Assembly: GCF_001612665.1 (NCBI RefSeq)
Contig: NZ_BDAX01000002.1
Location: 620,001-684,000, forward strand
Direction: 5' to 3'
Length of the DNA: 64,000 nucleotides
From: Nocardia alba NBRC 108234
GTDB lineage: Bacteria > Actinomycetota > Actinomycetes > Mycobacteriales > Mycobacteriaceae
In this document: in pieces, positions 1-14,199 of the stretch
Numbering within the stretch: the stretch's first letter is position 1
How the letters are laid out: every line of letters starts with the position of its first letter
Position numbers and translations under genes: made by a program
Notes under the pieces: model-generated
Told to the model about the DNA's origin: nothing
The model's database searches: none
What the model saw: the letters and a program-made list of their open reading frames with translations, nothing else

Positions 1-3000
1 CAGCCGGGCATCGAGCACGTGCGTGACGACATTCGTCTCGGGCGTGCCGATCGACACCACGGGTCCGTCGAGTTCGCCGATCTCGGAGGCGGTGACGCTG
101 ACGGCCGCTTCTGTCGGGCCGTACAGGTTGTCGATCCGTGCCGCACTGAGGTCGCGGAACCGGCGAACGGCCGCGGAATCCAACGCCTCACCGATGCACA
201 GCACCTGGCGGACGGTGGAGAGATCGTCCGGGGTCGCGATGTCGAGGAACGCCGACAGCAGCGAGGGGACGAAGTCGACCACGGTCACACCGTGGCCGGC
301 GATCAGCCGGGCAATGTCGGTGGGGTCCAGGTGGTCGTCGCGTCCGGCGACGACCAGCGCCGCACCGGCGGTGGGAGCGGTGAACAATTCCCAGACCGAC
401 AAGTCGAAAGTCACGGGCGTGCGCAGGAGCAGCACGTCGTCGGTGGCGATCCCGTACTGCGCAGTGAGCCAGCGCAGTTGGTTGACGACCGCCTCGTGGG
501 TCAGTGCCACGCCCTTCGGGACGCCGGTCGACCCCGAGGTGAAGATGACGTAGGCCAGATCGTTCGGGCGCAATGGCCGGATCCGATCGGCGTCGGTCAC
601 CGGCGCATTGTCGATCACGGCGCCGTTCCTCGACTCGGCCGAGGCCGCGCGGAGTTCCGACAGCCGCCAGACCGGCGACCGCGTCGGCATGTCCATCTCG
701 TCGCGGATCAGCACCGCGTCGGGACGTGCCGTCGCGAGGACGGTGCGCAGCCTGTCGACGGGATGATCGGGATCCAGCGGGAGGTAGGCGGCGCCCGCGG
801 CGTGGATGGCGTAGAGCGTGGTGAGCAATTCGACCGAGCGGTGCATGGCCACGGCCACCACACTGCCCGGACCGATACCGCGGCCGATCAGCAGGCGCGC
901 CAGCGCATTCACCTCGGCGCCGAACGCGGCGTAGGTGAGCACTTCTCCGCTGTCGCCGTCGACGACCGCGCGATGCCGCGGTGTCGCCGCGACCTGCGCC
1001 GCGAACAGATCCGCTGTCGTCGCGCCGTCCGAGGCAGCGACGGGACCGGACTCGCGCCGCGCCAGTTCGTCGAGTTCAGCCGGGCTGAGCAGCGGCAGGT
1101 CACCCACTGGCACATCGGCATCGGCGACGACACCGCGCAGGATGGCGACGAATCGATCGAAGATCGGCACGATCGTGGCTTCATCGAAAAGATCTGTCGC
1201 ATAAACGAACTCGACCCGCATATCGCCGGGCGCGCCGTCCGCGTCGATCGTGTCGACCAGGGTGAGGTGCAGGTCATATTTGGCGACACCCGGCTCGACG
1301 AGGTCGGCAGCCACGGTGAGCCCGCCCAGACGCAGCGTCGGAATGTCGATGTTCTGGAACGAGAAACCGACCTGGGTCAGCGGCTCGTGCGCGGTGCTGC
1401 GCGGCGGATTGAGGACCTCCACCAGCTGTTCGAACGGGATCGCGGCGTTGTCGAACGCACCGAGATCGCATTCGCGGGCACGCTCGAGCACCGCCGTGAA
1501 CGGGGCCGCGGGATCGACCCGTACGCGCAGCACCAGCGTGTTGACGAACATGCCGATCAGCGGGTCGAGGGCGGGCTCTCCGCGTCCGGCGACCGGGGTA
1601 CCGACCGCGATGTCATCGGTGCCGGACAGCCTCGCCAGCAGGACCGCGAACGCGGCATGGGTCACCATGAACAACGTCGAGTCGTGGCGCCGTGCGAGCG
1701 CGATGATGTCGCGATGCAGGTCGGCGGGAATCGTGGCCGACATGCTGGCTCCGCGGAAGGACTGTCGCGCGGGTCGAGGACGGTCGGTCGGCAGGTCGAG
1801 CATCTGTGGCAGGTCGGACAGCGCCGCGATCCAGTACCGGATCTGGCCCGCGCTCACACTGGTCGGGTCTTCCTGCGTGCCGAGGTTTCGCCGCTGCCAC
1901 AGCGTGTAGTCGGCGTACTGGACCGACAGCGGCGCCAAGGCAGGTACTTCGCCCGCCATCCGCGCCCGGTAGGCCACGGTCAGATCGCCGGCCAGCGGCG
2001 CGAGCGAGGATCCGTCGATGGCGATGTGGTGCACGGTGAGCACCACCGTCCACTCCTCGGCGGCAGTGCGCAACACCGCGATCCGCAACGGGACCTCGGC
2101 GCTCACGTCGAAGCCGAGAGCGGTCTCCTGTGCGATCCGATCGGCGATCTCGGCCTCGGCGACCTCGTCGAACCGGACTTGTGGAACCGAAGCCGGTGAC
2201 AGGATCTCCTGCCACGGTCCGCTGTCGCTGTCCGGGTATCGGGTGCGCAGCGTCTCGTGCTTGGCGATCACGTCGACGAGCGCCGACCGGAGCGCGTCGA
2301 TGTCGAGTGGGCCGGCGACCCGCACGACGACGGGCACGTTGTAGACCGCCGCGGAGGTGTCGAACTGGTTCAGGAACCACATCCTGGCCTGTGCGGGCGA
2401 GAGCGGAATCCGATCCGGACGCTGCTGGGGTCCCAGCCTGAGCCGGACCGATCCCCAGTTACTCTGTCCACCAGCAGAATCCAGCTCACGGGCGAGCGCG
2501 TCGACGGTCGGGGTCTCGAACAGCGCTCGCACCGCGATATCGGTACCGAACACATCGGACAGGCGCGCCGCGACCTTGGTGGCGGTGAGCGAGTTGCCGC
2601 CCAGGTCGAAGAAGTTGTCGAGGGCACTCACCTGCGCTGCGCCGAGCACGTCGCGGTAGACACTGGCGACGAGTTCTTCGGAGGGCGTGCGCGGCGCGAT
2701 ATCCTGCGCGGGCTGCGGGAACACCGGGTCGGGCAGCACGGCGCGATCGAGTTTGCCGCTGGCGGTCACCGGGAATCGGTCCAGCACCATGCACACATCG
2801 GGCACCATGTGCGCCGGAAGCCGGTCGCGCGCGGCCGCGCGCACCCGCTCCGCGTCGACACCCGCACCGACCAGGTAGCCGACGAGACGGTCGGTTCCCG
2901 CGCTGCCGTGGATCACGACGACGGCGTGGGTCACCGCGGGATCCTGGGCGAGTACGGCTTCGATCTCCCCCAGTTCGGTGCGCTGGCCGCGGATCTTCAC

Positions 3001-6000
3001 CTGATGGTCGGCGCGGCCCAGGTACTGGAGGGTCTGCTGCGGGGTCCACCGGACGAGGTCGCCCGTGCGGTAGATCCGGCTGCCCGCACCACGCGGATCG
3101 GCGACGAAACTGGCCGCTGTCGCCATGGGCCGCCCGAGGTAGCCGCGCGCCAGTTGCACACCGCCGATGTAGAGTTCACCCGCCGTACCGACCGGCACCG
3201 GGCGCAGCCGGGAGTCGAGGACCTGCGCGGAGATCCCGCGAATGGGACCGCCGATGGTGATCGGACCCCGCGCGGAGATCGGGTCGCTGATCGCGACCAT
3301 GATCGTGGTCTCGGTGGGTCCGTAGCCGTTGAACAGCCGACGCCCCGGCGCCCAGGTCGCACTGAGCTCAGCCGTGAGTGCTTCGCCACCGGAGACCAGC
3401 ACCCGCAGGCACTCCAAGTTCTCCGGCGACATCGAGGCGAGGACGGTCGGCGTCAGGAAGGCATGGGTAACCTCCTGCGCCCGAATGAGTTCCGCCAGTT
3501 CGATGCCCGCGTAGACATCGGGCGGGGACACGATCAGCGCGGCGCCACCGGGGTGGGCGAGCAACACCTCGAGCATCACCGCGTCGAATCCCGGTCCTGC
3601 GGCCTGCAGGACCCGCGCGGTCGGCTCGACGTCATAGCGGTCCTGCTGTTCGGCGGCGAAGTTCGCCAGCCCCTGATTGGTGACCTCGACGCCCTTCGGT
3701 ACACCGGTCGTTCCGGACGTGTAGATCACATACGCCACGTCGCCGGGGTGTACCGGCCTGCCACGGTCGGCGTCGGTCAGCGGCGCGGACGAGTACCCGG
3801 CGGTGACGCTACGCGAGACCGGGTCCGCGACCACCAACAACGACCACGGCCCTTCGGGCGCGGCGACTCCGGCTTCCGCACTGGTCAAAACCGCCCTCGG
3901 GGCGCTGTCGGCGAGCATGGCACGGACCCGGTCCCGCGGGTTGCGCGGGTCGATCAGTACCAGGGCCGCGCCCGTCTTGGCGACGGCCCACACCGCGACC
4001 ACGAAATCGACCGAGCGCGGCAGGACCATCGCCACCACCTCGCCGGGCCGGGCTCCTTCATCGAGCAGTCGCCGGGCGAACCGGTTCGACAACGCGTCCA
4101 GCTCCGTGAAGTTCAGGCACCGCTGCCCCGAAACGACAGCCGTCCCCTCCGGCGAGATCGCGACACCTCGGGCCAGCAGATCCGTCAGCGCTACGCCGGG
4201 GACCGCGTCGGCGCCCCGAACCGAGTGCAGCACAGCACGTTCGGCGGTGGACAGCAGTTCCACATCACCCACCGGCGCGGAAGGCTTCGCCACCACCGAC
4301 TCGAGGATGCGGGCCAGCCGGGCGGCCATGTGTTCGATGGTGGCGGGGTCGAACAGCTCGGTGGCGTAGTTGATGCGCAGCGCGACGTCGCCGGTCGCGG
4401 CGGCGTTCGCGCCGACCGTGAAGACGAGGTCGACCTTGGCCGGTTCGGCGCCCGGATCGATGACGTCCACCGTCAGATCGGGCAGGGCAAGGCTGGGCAG
4501 GGCGGTGTTGTCGAAGGCCAGATACACCTGGCACACCGGCGCGTAGGCCGCCGAGCGCCGCGGATCGAGCTCTTCCACGACCCGGTCGTAGGGCAGGTCG
4601 CCGTGCGCGAAGGCATCGATGTCGATGTCCTTCACCCGTTCGAGCAGGGCGGTGAACGACTCGTCGCCGCGAATCCGGGTGCGCAGTGCCACGGTGTTGA
4701 CGAACATTCCCACCAGCGGAGCCAGATCCGGCTCACCACGTCCGGCCAGCGGGGCGCCGATGACGATATCGTCGGTTCCCGACAGCCGGGCCAGCAGCAC
4801 GGCGAGCGCGGCGTGGACCACCATGAACGGGGTCACGTCCGCGGCGCGCGCGAGTCGCTCGATCTCGGCGTAGGTCCCGGCGGGCAACTGCGTCGTGATG
4901 GCCCCGCCGCGCATCGAACGGCTGGCCGGCCGCGGTCGGTCGGTCGGCAGTTCGAGCACTGCGGGCGCATCGGCCAATTGAGTTGTCCAGTAGCGCAACT
5001 GGTCGCCGGCGAGCGAGTCCGGATCGGCGGCGTCGCCGAGCAGACGACGCTGCCAGTCGGCGTAGTCGGCGTACTGCACCCGAAGCGGCGGCTGCTCGGG
5101 CACGGTAGCTTGCGACCGCGCCGCGTAGGCGACGGCGAAGTCGGCCGCCAGTGGCGCCAACGACGTACCGTCACAGCAGATGTGGTGCAAGACCAGTACC
5201 AGCACATGCGCATCGGGTCCGGTCGCGAGCAGGTTCGCACGCAGCGGCGGTCGCGCGCAGACATCGAAGCCACGCACCGTGAGCTCGCGAATCCGGTCGG
5301 CGAGCCGGTCCTGCCCGACATGTTCCGGGACGCAGTCGAATTCGGCCAGGGCCGCCTGCGCCGACAGGATTTCTTGACTGCCGTAGCTGTCGCGGGCGGG
5401 GTAGCGGGTTCGCAACGACTCGTGGCGATCGAGGACATCGCCCAGCGCCGTACGCAGTGCGGCGTGGTCGAGTCGGCCGGTCAGTCGCAGCACCAGGGGA
5501 ATGTTGTAGGCGGCGGATTCCGGATCGAAGCGGTTGATCAGCCACATCCGGTATTGCGCCGGAGCGAGCGGCAGCAGACCTTCCCGCGCGATCGGCGTCA
5601 GCGCGGGCCGCACCCGGCGCCGCGCCCGGCCGACGCACTCGGCGAAGCCCGCCACCGTCGGATTGGCGAACAGATCACGCACCGACAGTGCGCATTCGGT
5701 GGCATCGGCGACCCGCGCGACGGCGCCCGCCGCGGTGAGCGAGTTGCCGCCCACCTCGAAGAAACTGTCGAACGCGCCGACCCGGTCCACCTCGAGCACC
5801 TCGGCGAAGACGCGCGCGACGAGCTCTTCGGCCTCGGTGCGCGGCGCGACATAGCTCGCGGCGCCGGCGGCGACCGGTTCCGGCAGTGCGCGCAGATCGA
5901 GTTTGCCGTTGACCGTCAGCGGCAATTCGTCCACGACCATCACGACATTCGGGACCATATAGTCGGGCAGCAGCGAACCTGCCCGCGCGACAACGGCATC

Positions 6001-8781
6001 GACATCGCACTCGGCGCCCGCCGGTACGACGTACCCCACCAGACGCGCGGCGTCGGTGTCGGCGCGATGCACCACCACCGCGGCGGCGGCCACCGCTGGA
6101 TGGGCCAGCAGCGCGGCACGGACCTCGTCGAGTTCGATACGGAACCCACGCAACTGCACCTGCTGATCCGCGCGCCCACGGTATTCGAGGTCGCCGTCAT
6201 GATTGCGGCGGGCCACATCCCCGCTGCGATACATCCGCTCCCCCGGCGCGCCCCACGGGTCGGCGACGAAACGATGCGAACTCAGCGCGGCCTGCCCCAG
6301 GTAGCCGCGAGCCAATTGTGTTCCCGCTACATAGATCTCGCCCCATGCGCCCACCGGCGTCGGCCGCAGGCGCCGATCCAGCACGTAGGTGCGAAGGCCG
6401 GGAAGCGCCGTGCCGATCACGCTGGGCGTGCCGGGTACCGCCAGATCCGCGCTCATGTCGGTTCGAGTGACGAACACAGTGGTCTCGGTGATGCCGTAAC
6501 TGTTGACCACGATCGGCCCGTCCGGGTTGTCCGCGTACCACGGTGCCAACGCCGCCGGATCCAGGCCTTCGCCGGACACCACGACCAGCCGCAGACCCAG
6601 CTCGCCCTCTGGCGCGCCGACCGCGAGGTAGCGCCGCGTCGCCGCGGCGAATTGGTAGAACGCCGAGGGGGTTCGACTGAGCACGGTGACGCGTTCGCGC
6701 GCGGTCAGGCGCACCAGCTCGTCGGGCGCGCGCGTGGTCAGCGCATCGGCGACCACCACCCGGCCACCGGTGACGAGCGGCCCGAAAACCTCCCAGATCG
6801 AGTAGTCGAAGGCCACCGAGTGCAGCCATGTCCATACGTCGTCGGCCCGAATATCGAGGGCGGCGCACGCATTCGCCAGGTAGGTGACAACCGAGCGGTG
6901 GCTGATCACCACGCCCTTCGGTCGCCCCGTGGAGCCGGAGGTGAAGATGACGTACGCTGCGTCGTCGGGACGCAGGGGCGCGGTGCGCTCGTCATCGGTG
7001 ATCGGGTCAGCGGCACCGTGGAGATCATCCTCCGGGCCGAGAACCAACGCCTGGCTCCAGACCGCCGACAGCCCGGCGTCCTCCACGAGGACAACTGCCG
7101 GATCCGCCTGACCGACAACGTAGTCCAACCGCTCGCGCGGATGCGTGATATCCAGCGGCAGGTACGCGGCACCGGTTTTCAGGACAGCGAGCATAGCGAC
7201 GATCAGGTGGGTGCCGCGCGGCAGCGCGATGGCGACCACCGAGCCCGGACCCGCGCCACAGGCCATCACACGCCGGGCGAGCCGAGTGGAACGCTCGTCG
7301 AGGTCCCGATACGTGATCGTCTCGTTCCCGGCGGTGACAGCCGCCGCTCGCGGGGTCGAACGGGCTTGTCGCGACAGCGAATCCACGAGTGTCTCGACCG
7401 GAGCGACACCGTCGGCACCAGCCGACTCGGCGATGATCGCGAGCTCGTGGGCGGCTGATACCAGTGGGAGTTCCACTACCCGCTCGCTGGAGCCTGCCTC
7501 GATGAATCGGCGCAGGAAATCGATGAACCGGTCGACATGCGCGTCGATATCGCGCTGGCTGTAGAGGTTGTCGTTGCCGTGCAGCTCGATCAGCAGTGGG
7601 GCGTCGGGCCCGGTCCGATACAGGTTGATCTGCAGGTCTTCGAGCGCGCCCGAGGTGAGCGCGTAGTAGCGGCCCACGGCGTCGCCGAGGCGGATCTCGG
7701 AGTCGAAGAACAAGATGTTGAGGACGGGCCCGAAAGTATTGGCGGAGTTGTCGATCGAGGCGGACTCGCGGCGCAGATCTTCGAAGCGGTAGCGCTGATG
7801 ACGCAGCGCGGAGACCAGCTCGCTGATCGATGCCTTGACCAGCTGAGCCACGGTGGTCGTGTCACCGACCGCCAACCGGATCGGCACCATATTGGCCAGC
7901 ATCGCCGCGGCGTTGCGCAGCTTCATGGTGACCCTGGCGCTCATCGGCACCGAGAGCACCATCTCGTCGGCACCGGTCATCCGCGTGAAGAAGGCCGCGA
8001 ACGCCGCAACGACGACCTGGGCGGCCGACGCGTCGAGCTCGGCCGAGCGTTGATCGAGCAGTGCGCACAGCTGCGCCGGCAGTTCGCGCGCCGCGACCTT
8101 GTCCACCGTTGTCGCGCGTGCCGAGCGGCCGGCCAGGCCGACGGGCGCGGGCAGATCAGCGACTTTGTCGAGCCAGTACCGGCGGTCGGCCTCGAACCGT
8201 GAGCCCTCCCGATAGGCCTGTTCCCCCGCGGCGATCTCGCGCAGGTCAGCGGCCACCAGTCGAGCGGGCGGCCTGCCTTCCGAGAGCGCGTTGTAGTGCT
8301 CGGCGACCCGGCACAACACGCTGAACGCGCCGTAGCCGTCGATCACGAGATGGTGGGCGCGCGCGTACCACAGGTGCCGGTCATCGCTGATTCTGATCAG
8401 CCGCGTGATCGCGAGCTGGTCCCGGGTGATCTCGACCGGTCGGGAGTAGTCGCGGCGCATCCATTCCAAGGCAGCCGCCAACGGATCGCTGTGCGTACCG
8501 AAGTCGAGCACGAGTTCGTTGAAGGCGAGGCCGCGGTCGACGACCTGGTAGGGACGCCCTTCCACCTCGACCACCCGCACCATGAGCGACTCGGTCTCCT
8601 CGGCAGCCTCGCGCACCGACCTGTTGAACAGGTCGACGTCGATCCGCCCCGCGATCTCGACGTACTGCGCGATATTGGTCGCCTGTCCATTATGCGCGCT
8701 GTCCGCGAACCACATGCCATATTGCGCGGAGGACAGCGGAATAAGATCCTGATTACCGGCGCAAATCTCGACAGACTCCAT
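1..8781 (-). CDS. Nonribosomal peptide synthetase, C-A-T-C-A-T-C-A(partial), 3' end outside the window
   Basis: This frame is open for 2927 codons from ATG 8781 to the left edge, so the C-terminus is missing. Domains in order: C1 (about 10-440, HHLVIDG at 143), A1 (about 470-960, [11 protein letters not shown] near 610), T1 (GGNS, Ser1014), C2 (HHICCDG near 1200), A2 ([11 protein letters not shown] near 1688), T2 (GGNS, Ser2064), C3 (HHIAIDG near 2250), A3 ([11 protein letters not shown] near 2748). No epimerase or thioesterase is visible. Because the protein begins with a complete C domain, it must accept an acyl or peptidyl group from elsewhere; the HHLVIDGYG motif of C1 resembles EntF-type C domains. 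My hand-read A-domain pocket residues are DYWSVSSVF (A1), DALFVGGIM (A2) and DLWDLILVS (A3). None gives a safe substrate. An in-frame ATG at 8805 is an alternative start; 8781 has AAGG five bases upstream. The product is unknown. Confidence 0.96.
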   Translation of the reverse strand, partial: MESVEICAGNQDLIPLSSAQYGMWFADSAHNGQATNIAQYVEIAGRIDVDLFNRSVREAAEETESLMVRVVEVEGRPYQVVDRGLAFNELVLDFGTHSDPLAAALEWMRRDYSRPVEITRDQLAITRLIRISDDRHLWYARAHHLVIDGYGAFSVLCRVAEHYNALSEGRPPARLVAADLREIAAGEQAYREGSRFEADRRYWLDKVADLPAPVGLAGRSARATTVDKVAARELPAQLCALLDQRSAELDASAAQVVVAAFAAFFTRMTGADEMVLSVPMSARVTMKLRNAAAMLANMVPIRLAVGDTTTVAQLVKASISELVSALRHQRYRFEDLRRESASIDNSANTFGPVLNILFFDSEIRLGDAVGRYYALTSGALEDLQINLYRTGPDAPLLIELHGNDNLYSQRDIDAHVDRFIDFLRRFIEAGSSERVVELPLVSAAHELAIIAESAGADGVAPVETLVDSLSRQARSTPRAAAVTAGNETITYRDLDERSTRLARRVMACGAGPGSVVAIALPRGTHLIVAMLAVLKTGAAYLPLDITHPRERLDYVVGQADPAVVLVEDAGLSAVWSQALVLGPEDDLHGAADPITDDERTAPLRPDDAAYVIFTSGSTGRPKGVVISHRSVVTYLANACAALDIRADDVWTWLHSVAFDYSIWEVFGPLVTGGRVVVADALTTRAPDELVRLTARERVTVLSRTPSAFYQFAAATRRYLAVGAPEGELGLRLVVVSGEGLDPAALAPWYADNPDGPIVVNSYGITETTVFVTRTDMSADLAVPGTPSVIGTALPGLRTYVLDRRLRPTPVGAWGEIYVAGTQLARGYLGQAALSSHRFVADPWGAPGERMYRSGDVARRNHDGDLEYRGRADQQVQLRGFRIELDEVRAALLAHPAVAAAAVVVHRADTDAARLVGYVVPAGAECDVDAVVARAGSLLPDYMVPNVVMVVDELPLTVNGKLDLRALPEPVAAGAASYVAPRTEAEELVARVFAEVLEVDRVGAFDSFFEVGGNSLTAAGAVARVADATECALSVRDLFANPTVAGFAECVGRARRRVRPALTPIAREGLLPLAPAQYRMWLINRFDPESAAYNIPLVLRLTGRLDHAALRTALGDVLDRHESLRTRYPARDSYGSQEILSAQAALAEFDCVPEHVGQDRLADRIRELTVRGFDVCARPPLRANLLATGPDAHVLVLVLHHICCDGTSLAPLAADFAVAYAARSQATVPEQPPLRVQYADYADWQRRLLGDAADPDSLAGDQLRYWTTQLADAPAVLELPTDRPRPASRSMRGGAITTQLPAGTYAEIERLARAADVTPFMVVHAALAVLLARLSGTDDIVIGAPLAGRGEPDLAPLVGMFVNTVALRTRIRGDESFTALLERVKDIDIDAFAHGDLPYDRVVEELDPRRSAAYAPVCQVYLAFDNTALPSLALPDLTVDVIDPGAEPAKVDLVFTVGANAAATGDVALRINYATELFDPATIEHMAARLARILESVVAKPSAPVGDVELLSTAERAVLHSVRGADAVPGVALTDLLARGVAISPEGTAVVSGQRCLNFTELDALSNRFARRLLDEGARPGEVVAMVLPRSVDFVVAVWAVAKTGAALVLIDPRNPRDRVRAMLADSAPRAVLTSAEAGVAAPEGPWSLLVVADPVSRSVTAGYSSAPLTDADRGRPVHPGDVAYVIYTSGTTGVPKGVEVTNQGLANFAAEQQDRYDVEPTARVLQAAGPGFDAVMLEVLLAHPGGAALIVSPPDVYAGIELAELIRAQEVTHAFLTPTVLASMSPENLECLRVLVSGGEALTAELSATWAPGRRLFNGYGPTETTIMVAISDPISARGPITIGGPIRGISAQVLDSRLRPVPVGTAGELYIGGVQLARGYLGRPMATAASFVADPRGAGSRIYRTGDLVRWTPQQTLQYLGRADHQVKIRGQRTELGEIEAVLAQDPAVTHAVVVIHGSAGTDRLVGYLVGAGVDAERVRAAARDRLPAHMVPDVCMVLDRFPVTASGKLDRAVLPDPVFPQPAQDIAPRTPSEELVASVYRDVLGAAQVSALDNFFDLGGNSLTATKVAARLSDVFGTDIAVRALFETPTVDALARELDSAGGQSNWGSVRLRLGPQQRPDRIPLSPAQARMWFLNQFDTSAAVYNVPVVVRVAGPLDIDALRSALVDVIAKHETLRTRYPDSDSGPWQEILSPASVPQVRFDEVAEAEIADRIAQETALGFDVSAEVPLRIAVLRTAAEEWTVVLTVHHIAIDGSSLAPLAGDLTVAYRARMAGEVPALAPLSVQYADYTLWQRRNLGTQEDPTSVSAGQIRYWIAALSDLPQMLDLPTDRPRPARQSFRGASMSATIPADLHRDIIALARRHDSTLFMVTHAAFAVLLARLSGTDDIAVGTPVAGRGEPALDPLIGMFVNTLVLRVRVDPAAPFTAVLERARECDLGAFDNAAIPFEQLVEVLNPPRSTAHEPLTQVGFSFQNIDIPTLRLGGLTVAADLVEPGVAKYDLHLTLVDTIDADGAPGDMRVEFVYATDLFDEATIVPIFDRFVAILRGVVADADVPVGDLPLLSPAELDELARRESGPVAASDGATTADLFAAQVAATPRHRAVVDGDSGEVLTYAAFGAEVNALARLLIGRGIGPGSVVAVAMHRSVELLTTLYAIHAAGAAYLPLDPDHPVDRLRTVLATARPDAVLIRDEMDMPTRSPVWRLSELRAASAESRNGAVIDNAPVTDADRIRPLRPNDLAYVIFTSGSTGVPKGVALTHEAVVNQLRWLTAQYGIATDDVLLLRTPVTFDLSVWELFTAPTAGAALVVAGRDDHLDPTDIARLIAGHGVTVVDFVPSLLSAFLDIATPDDLSTVRQVLCIGEALDSAAVRRFRDLSAARIDNLYGPTEAAVSVTASEIGELDGPVVSIGTPETNVVTHVLDARL

Positions 8782-9608
8782 GATTACCTTACCGACCCCT
8801 CGCATGGCTTTCGCCCCAGCACGGACTCCGAGTACGGAGATCCGCGCGCTTTCCAGCCCCACATGTCAACGTGCACCACGACCGCCGAACGCGGGTCCAT
8901 TCACTGCCGAGCAGCCATACCTATCCCCCTTGCTGTATTAGGTCCTATACGTAGACAGCAGAGACCGAGCCGATGTCCCGCTGGACGTGGTAACCGGCCG
9001 ATTCCTACCCGAAACTTCTCCCTGAGATTAGCCTGAGAGCAAATAACTGGCACACGGATTTCATAGAACTCCCCAGTAACAATTCACTTCAGTACGATCG
9101 TGAATACGGACATTTCACGCACACGCAATGCCCCGAGAGTGACACTGGTAGAGAGCCCGGGGCAGGAGATCGAGCACTGACAGTAGCGACGAGAACCACA
9201 ACGATCCCGCTGCGCTCTCTGCATCAATCTTGCACATCTCCAGCGTAATCAGCAAATTCCGCAAATGGGTCAGGCGAACTGATCGAGTGACCGAATCCAA
9301 CCGATGGCGTCGTGCCAGCACATTCGCCGCCAAGGAACGCCCAGAGAATACCAGTGCACCGGATTTACGAGGGACAACCTGACGCCACACCTGTCGCCCG
9401 CGAAATATCCATTCGCTACCCACAACATTGCGGGATCGACTCAATTATGAGTTTATTTGACGCCTCGGGACATACTGGACATTACTCGAACCGACTATAA
9501 AAAAGGCTTCAGGTTCGTAACACGCCGCTATTCCGGCCAATGAGAATTCACTCCAGGCAACGATGCCACGACTGCAACATCGCCCGCCCGTACGCGCCCG
9601 CACCGACG
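8782..9608. other. Long low-GC intergenic region upstream of the NRPS gene
   Basis: About 830 bases separate the NRPS start from the terminator of gcvP. Base composition is clearly more AT-rich than the flanking genes, and the short open frames here lack the strong third-position GC seen in neighbouring genes. I see no convincing gene. The region must hold the NRPS promoter. One stretch at 9023-9041 matches a DtxR/IdeR-type iron box at 12 of 19 positions by hand, which is too weak to call. Confidence 0.6.
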
Positions 9609-9645
9609 ACGACGGGCTCCGCCGATAATCGGCGGAGCCCGTTGT
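9609..9645 (-). terminator. Hairpin terminator of gcvP
   Basis: A near-perfect inverted repeat lies just past the gcvP stop codon. The 14-bp arms 9612-9625 and 9629-9642 are perfect around a TAA loop, and the stem extends to 9609/9645 through one G-T wobble. There is no U-tract, which is common for actinobacterial terminators. Confidence 0.8.
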
Positions 9646-9657
9646 CAGGACTGCTGG

Positions 9658-12468
<2,811 letters not shown>

Positions 12469-12514
12469 GGCAGCTCCAGGTCGGGCGGGTCGACCTCATG
12501 GTCGACGGGTACCA

Positions 12515-12715
12515 GCCCTCCCCCTCTGTCTGTGCGCCTGAGAGATTCGGAAACCCGGCCCGTGGACCGTGCCCCTTTCCCCGTGGGCGGGCAGCCGGAT
12601 GCCACCGCTTTCCAGAGGCGTCGAATCACCGTGCGGTCCCTGTTGCCTGAGAGATTGACGGGGAGGTGCTGCTCCTTCGGCGCCCCGACTCTCACGAATC
12701 GAGGACTCTCCCGCA
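12515..12715 (-). promoter_or_regulatory. Tandem glycine riboswitch (gcvT element) upstream of gcvP
   Basis: Read on the minus strand, this leader shows the conserved blocks of the two-aptamer glycine riboswitch. It begins GGGAGAGTCC (12712-12703). Aptamer I then has GCGCCGAAGGAGCA and AATCTCTCAGGCAACAGGACCG-like blocks. Aptamer II has GGAAAGCGG, a second CTCTCAGGC and the terminal GACAGAGGGGGAGG near 12515-12530. It ends about 47 bases before the gcvP ATG. In this family glycine binding turns gcv expression on. A TAGAAT sequence at 12740-12735 is a possible -10 box placing the transcript start just upstream of the aptamers. Confidence 0.93.
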
Positions 12716-12833
12716 CGGCGGCGACGCGGTATCGATTCTAGATGGAGCAAACCCCCGGCCGCGCCACCAGGGGCACGCCGGGGGTGTAGCGCTCATCACT
12801 GCGGGTGGGACCGAGCCGCAACCGCAGGCACCG

Positions 12834-13391
12834 CTAACCGGTCTTGCGGTTCTCCCGCACCTTGCGACGGAAGGACAGTTCGTCCTCGGGGCGGTCGGTG
12901 ATGGCGGTCGCCCGCTCTGCCGGGAAATCGGCGATCGCGCCGGTCAGTTCCCGCATGGCGCCACCCACGGCAATGCCGAAGACGCCCTGGCCGCCCTGCA
13001 GTAAATCGACGACCTCCTCGGGCGAGGTGCACTCGTACACCGAGGTCCCGTCGGAGAACAGGGTGATCCCGGCCAGATCGCCCACGCCACGACTGCGCAG
13101 GTGATCGACGGCGATCCGGATGTTCTGTAAAGAGATGCCCGCGTCCAGCAGCCGCTTCACGATCTTGAGGACCAGGATGTCCTTGAACGAGTACAGCCGC
13201 TGGCTGCCCGACCCGGCCGCACCACGAATCGACGGCACGACCAGCCCGGTCCGGGCCCAGTAGTCGAGCTGACGGTAGGTGATACCGGCGACCTGACACG
13301 CGCTCGGCACCCGGTAGCCGACCAGATCATCCGGAACCGAGTCGTCCGGGAACAAGCCAGGCTGCACGACATCCTGCGTTTGTTCTTCCAC
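12834..13391 (-). CDS. MerR-family transcriptional regulator (Rv1830-like)
   Basis: This 185-residue protein has an N-terminal MerR helix-turn-helix (about residues 25-95: YRVPSACQVAGITYRQLDYWARTGLV, then a LYSFKDILVLK segment). Its C-terminal part ends in a basic RRKVRENRKTG tail. No metal-binding cysteines are visible, so it is not a classical metal sensor. I chose GTG 13391 because AGAAGGAG stands six bases upstream; an in-frame GTG at 13430 has no such site. Gene order matches M. tuberculosis Rv1830, next to the DUF151 gene (Rv1829) and the second MerR gene (Rv1828). Confidence 0.9.
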   Translation of the reverse strand: MEEQTQDVVQPGLFPDDSVPDDLVGYRVPSACQVAGITYRQLDYWARTGLVVPSIRGAAGSGSQRLYSFKDILVLKIVKRLLDAGISLQNIRIAVDHLRSRGVGDLAGITLFSDGTSVYECTSPEEVVDLLQGGQGVFGIAVGGAMRELTGAIADFPAERATAITDRPEDELSFRRKVRENRKTG

Positions 13392-13566
13392 TGATCGCTC
13401 CTTCTGCCGACGTTCTCGGGTCGGAGTCACGACGGATGTTGCCCGACTTTCGAGGTTACTCCTGCCATTGTCGGACCTGCGGTGTCGTCACACCAAGCAC
13501 CAAACGCCGCGATTCCCTGGACCTCTACTTCAGGATGAGTCTTCTGGCGGCTAGCGCCGCGGGCGC

Positions 13567-14040
13567 TCAACTGTCGGTGGCCTTGAAGTCGTCGGGTGAG
13601 ACCGACTCCAGGAACTCCTTGAACTTCTCCACCTCGTCCTCGCGTTCGTCGGGCATCACCAAGCCCGCCTCGGCGAGCACCGGCTCCTCTGCATAGATCG
13701 GGCACCCCACGCGCAGGGCGATCGCCACCGAGTCCGACGGTCGCGCCGAGACCCGTAGGTCGCCGTCGAAGACCAGATCGGCGTAGAACGTGCCCTCCTG
13801 CAGATCCACGATCCGCACTTCCTTGAGTGTGTGTCCCAGCTCGGTGATCAGAATCTTGATCAGATCGTGCGTGAGCGGACGGATCGGCGTGACCCCCTCC
13901 TGCTCGAGCACGATCGCGGTGGCCTCGGCCTGCCCGATCCAGATCGGCAGATACCGCTCCCCCGAAGCCTCCCGCAGCAGCAGCACGGGCTGGTTCTGTG
14001 GCTGCTCGACACGGATGCCGATGACACGCATCTCGCTCAT
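13567..14040 (-). CDS. DUF151 / bifunctional nuclease family protein (Rv1829-like)
   Basis: The 157-residue product starts MSEMRVIGIRVEQPQNQPV and contains the hallmarks of the BFN/DUF151 family: REASGERYLPIWIGQAEATAI, then PLTHDL and SARPSDSVAIALR. It closely matches mycobacterial Rv1829 in sequence and neighbourhood. The family has been called a bifunctional nuclease from plant work, but the bacterial role is unsettled. ATG 14040 is chosen because homologous proteins begin here and an AGGA motif lies seven bases upstream; the longer frame to 14106 adds an unrelated leader. It sits between the two MerR-type genes. Confidence 0.92.
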   Translation of the reverse strand: MSEMRVIGIRVEQPQNQPVLLLREASGERYLPIWIGQAEATAIVLEQEGVTPIRPLTHDLIKILITELGHTLKEVRIVDLQEGTFYADLVFDGDLRVSARPSDSVAIALRVGCPIYAEEPVLAEAGLVMPDEREDEVEKFKEFLESVSPDDFKATDS

Positions 14041-14199
14041 GAGTAAGTCCTGCCTCCCATACTCGGCCGCCGGCCGGCACGACAGCTGCACAGCTCGCCG
14101 TATCAACGAGTCTAGGCGAATTCTGAGACGCGCAAGGAAGACGTTCGAGCCGAAATCGGTGTGTAGCCGGGGCGATACCTGATCATCCGGCCGGGTGTG

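Noticed and set aside
2257..7458. Very long open frame on the plus strand (about 1730 codons) across the NRPS
   Set aside because: It is the antisense shadow of the NRPS gene in GC-rich DNA; its translation is low-complexity, Arg/Gly/His-rich and has no domain, whereas the minus-strand frame gives perfect NRPS motifs.
8939..8957. TTAGGTCCTATACGTAGAC as an iron box
   Set aside because: Only the first six bases fit the DtxR/IdeR consensus.
9115..9444. Possible 109-residue gene in the low-GC region upstream of the NRPS
   Set aside because: Codon use and composition do not look coding, there is no ribosome-binding site or known motif, and the same stretch is open in other frames by chance.
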